This document shows, one piece after another, positions 63,995-64,000 of a DNA stretch of 64,000 nucleotides. The notes under the pieces are model-generated. The model was not told the origin of the DNA. It ran no database searches and saw nothing but the letters and a program-made list of their open reading frames with translations. Source of the stretch: Lanius collurio (lineage: Eukaryota; Chordata; Aves; Passeriformes; Laniidae); the NCBI GenBank assembly GCA_020086605.1, contig JACBWW010000039.1, positions 1,335,529 to 1,399,528 on the forward strand. The letters run 5' to 3'. The translations under genes and the position numbers were made by a program. The stretch's first letter is position 1. Each line of letters begins with the position of its first letter.

Positions 63995-64000
63995 GGACCG

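Overview
This is a vertebrate, almost certainly avian, nuclear window. The evidence is the CR1 LINE fragments in both orientations, a solo ERVL-type LTR of the kind common in bird genomes, long AT-rich introns with GT-AG splice sites, and two genes whose order and orientation match the mammalian FMR1 locus. A 10-N run marks one assembly gap.

Right half (about 32.93-64.0 kb, minus strand): the FMR1 gene. I placed every coding exon by protein reading plus splice sites. There are fifteen (numbered here as human exons 1-10 and 13-17) and they join without a frame break into a 565-residue FMRP. The counterparts of human exons 11 and 12 are not visible, and exon 10 joins exon 13 in frame. Agenet/Tudor, KH0, KH1, KH2, NES, the phosphorylated Ser region and the RGG box can all be read. 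The right edge is a CpG-island promoter with an E-box and a core block resembling the human promoter, but the CGG repeat that names the human disease locus is absent from the 5' UTR. A purine/pyrimidine triplet hairpin lies in intron 1 instead. The 3' UTR is about 1.8 kb with a clear AATAAA.

Middle (about 17.5-28.6 kb, minus strand): a multi-exon gene downstream of FMR1 that I read as the ortholog of FMR1NB. It encodes a signal sequence, a six-cysteine P-type trefoil domain with canonical spacing, one membrane segment ending in a CCC motif, and a basic tail. An in-frame TGA lies near the C terminus, yet the same frame continues, with intact splice sites, into one more short exon. This may be a recent truncation, a readthrough stop or an assembly error. 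A CpG-rich patch near 28.5 kb is a candidate promoter/first exon.

Between the genes (28.6-32.9 kb) lies a CR1 copy split by a solo LTR. The left 17 kb shows no gene I can support: it holds CR1 debris, an A-rich low-complexity tract, a perfect 46-bp tandem duplication and the assembly gap. Most open frames there and in the introns look like chance.

The two genes are transcribed in the same direction (right to left). FMRP is an RNA-binding translational regulator; FMR1NB is known in mammals as a testis-expressed membrane protein with a trefoil domain. Their link here is conserved neighbourhood, not a shared pathway.
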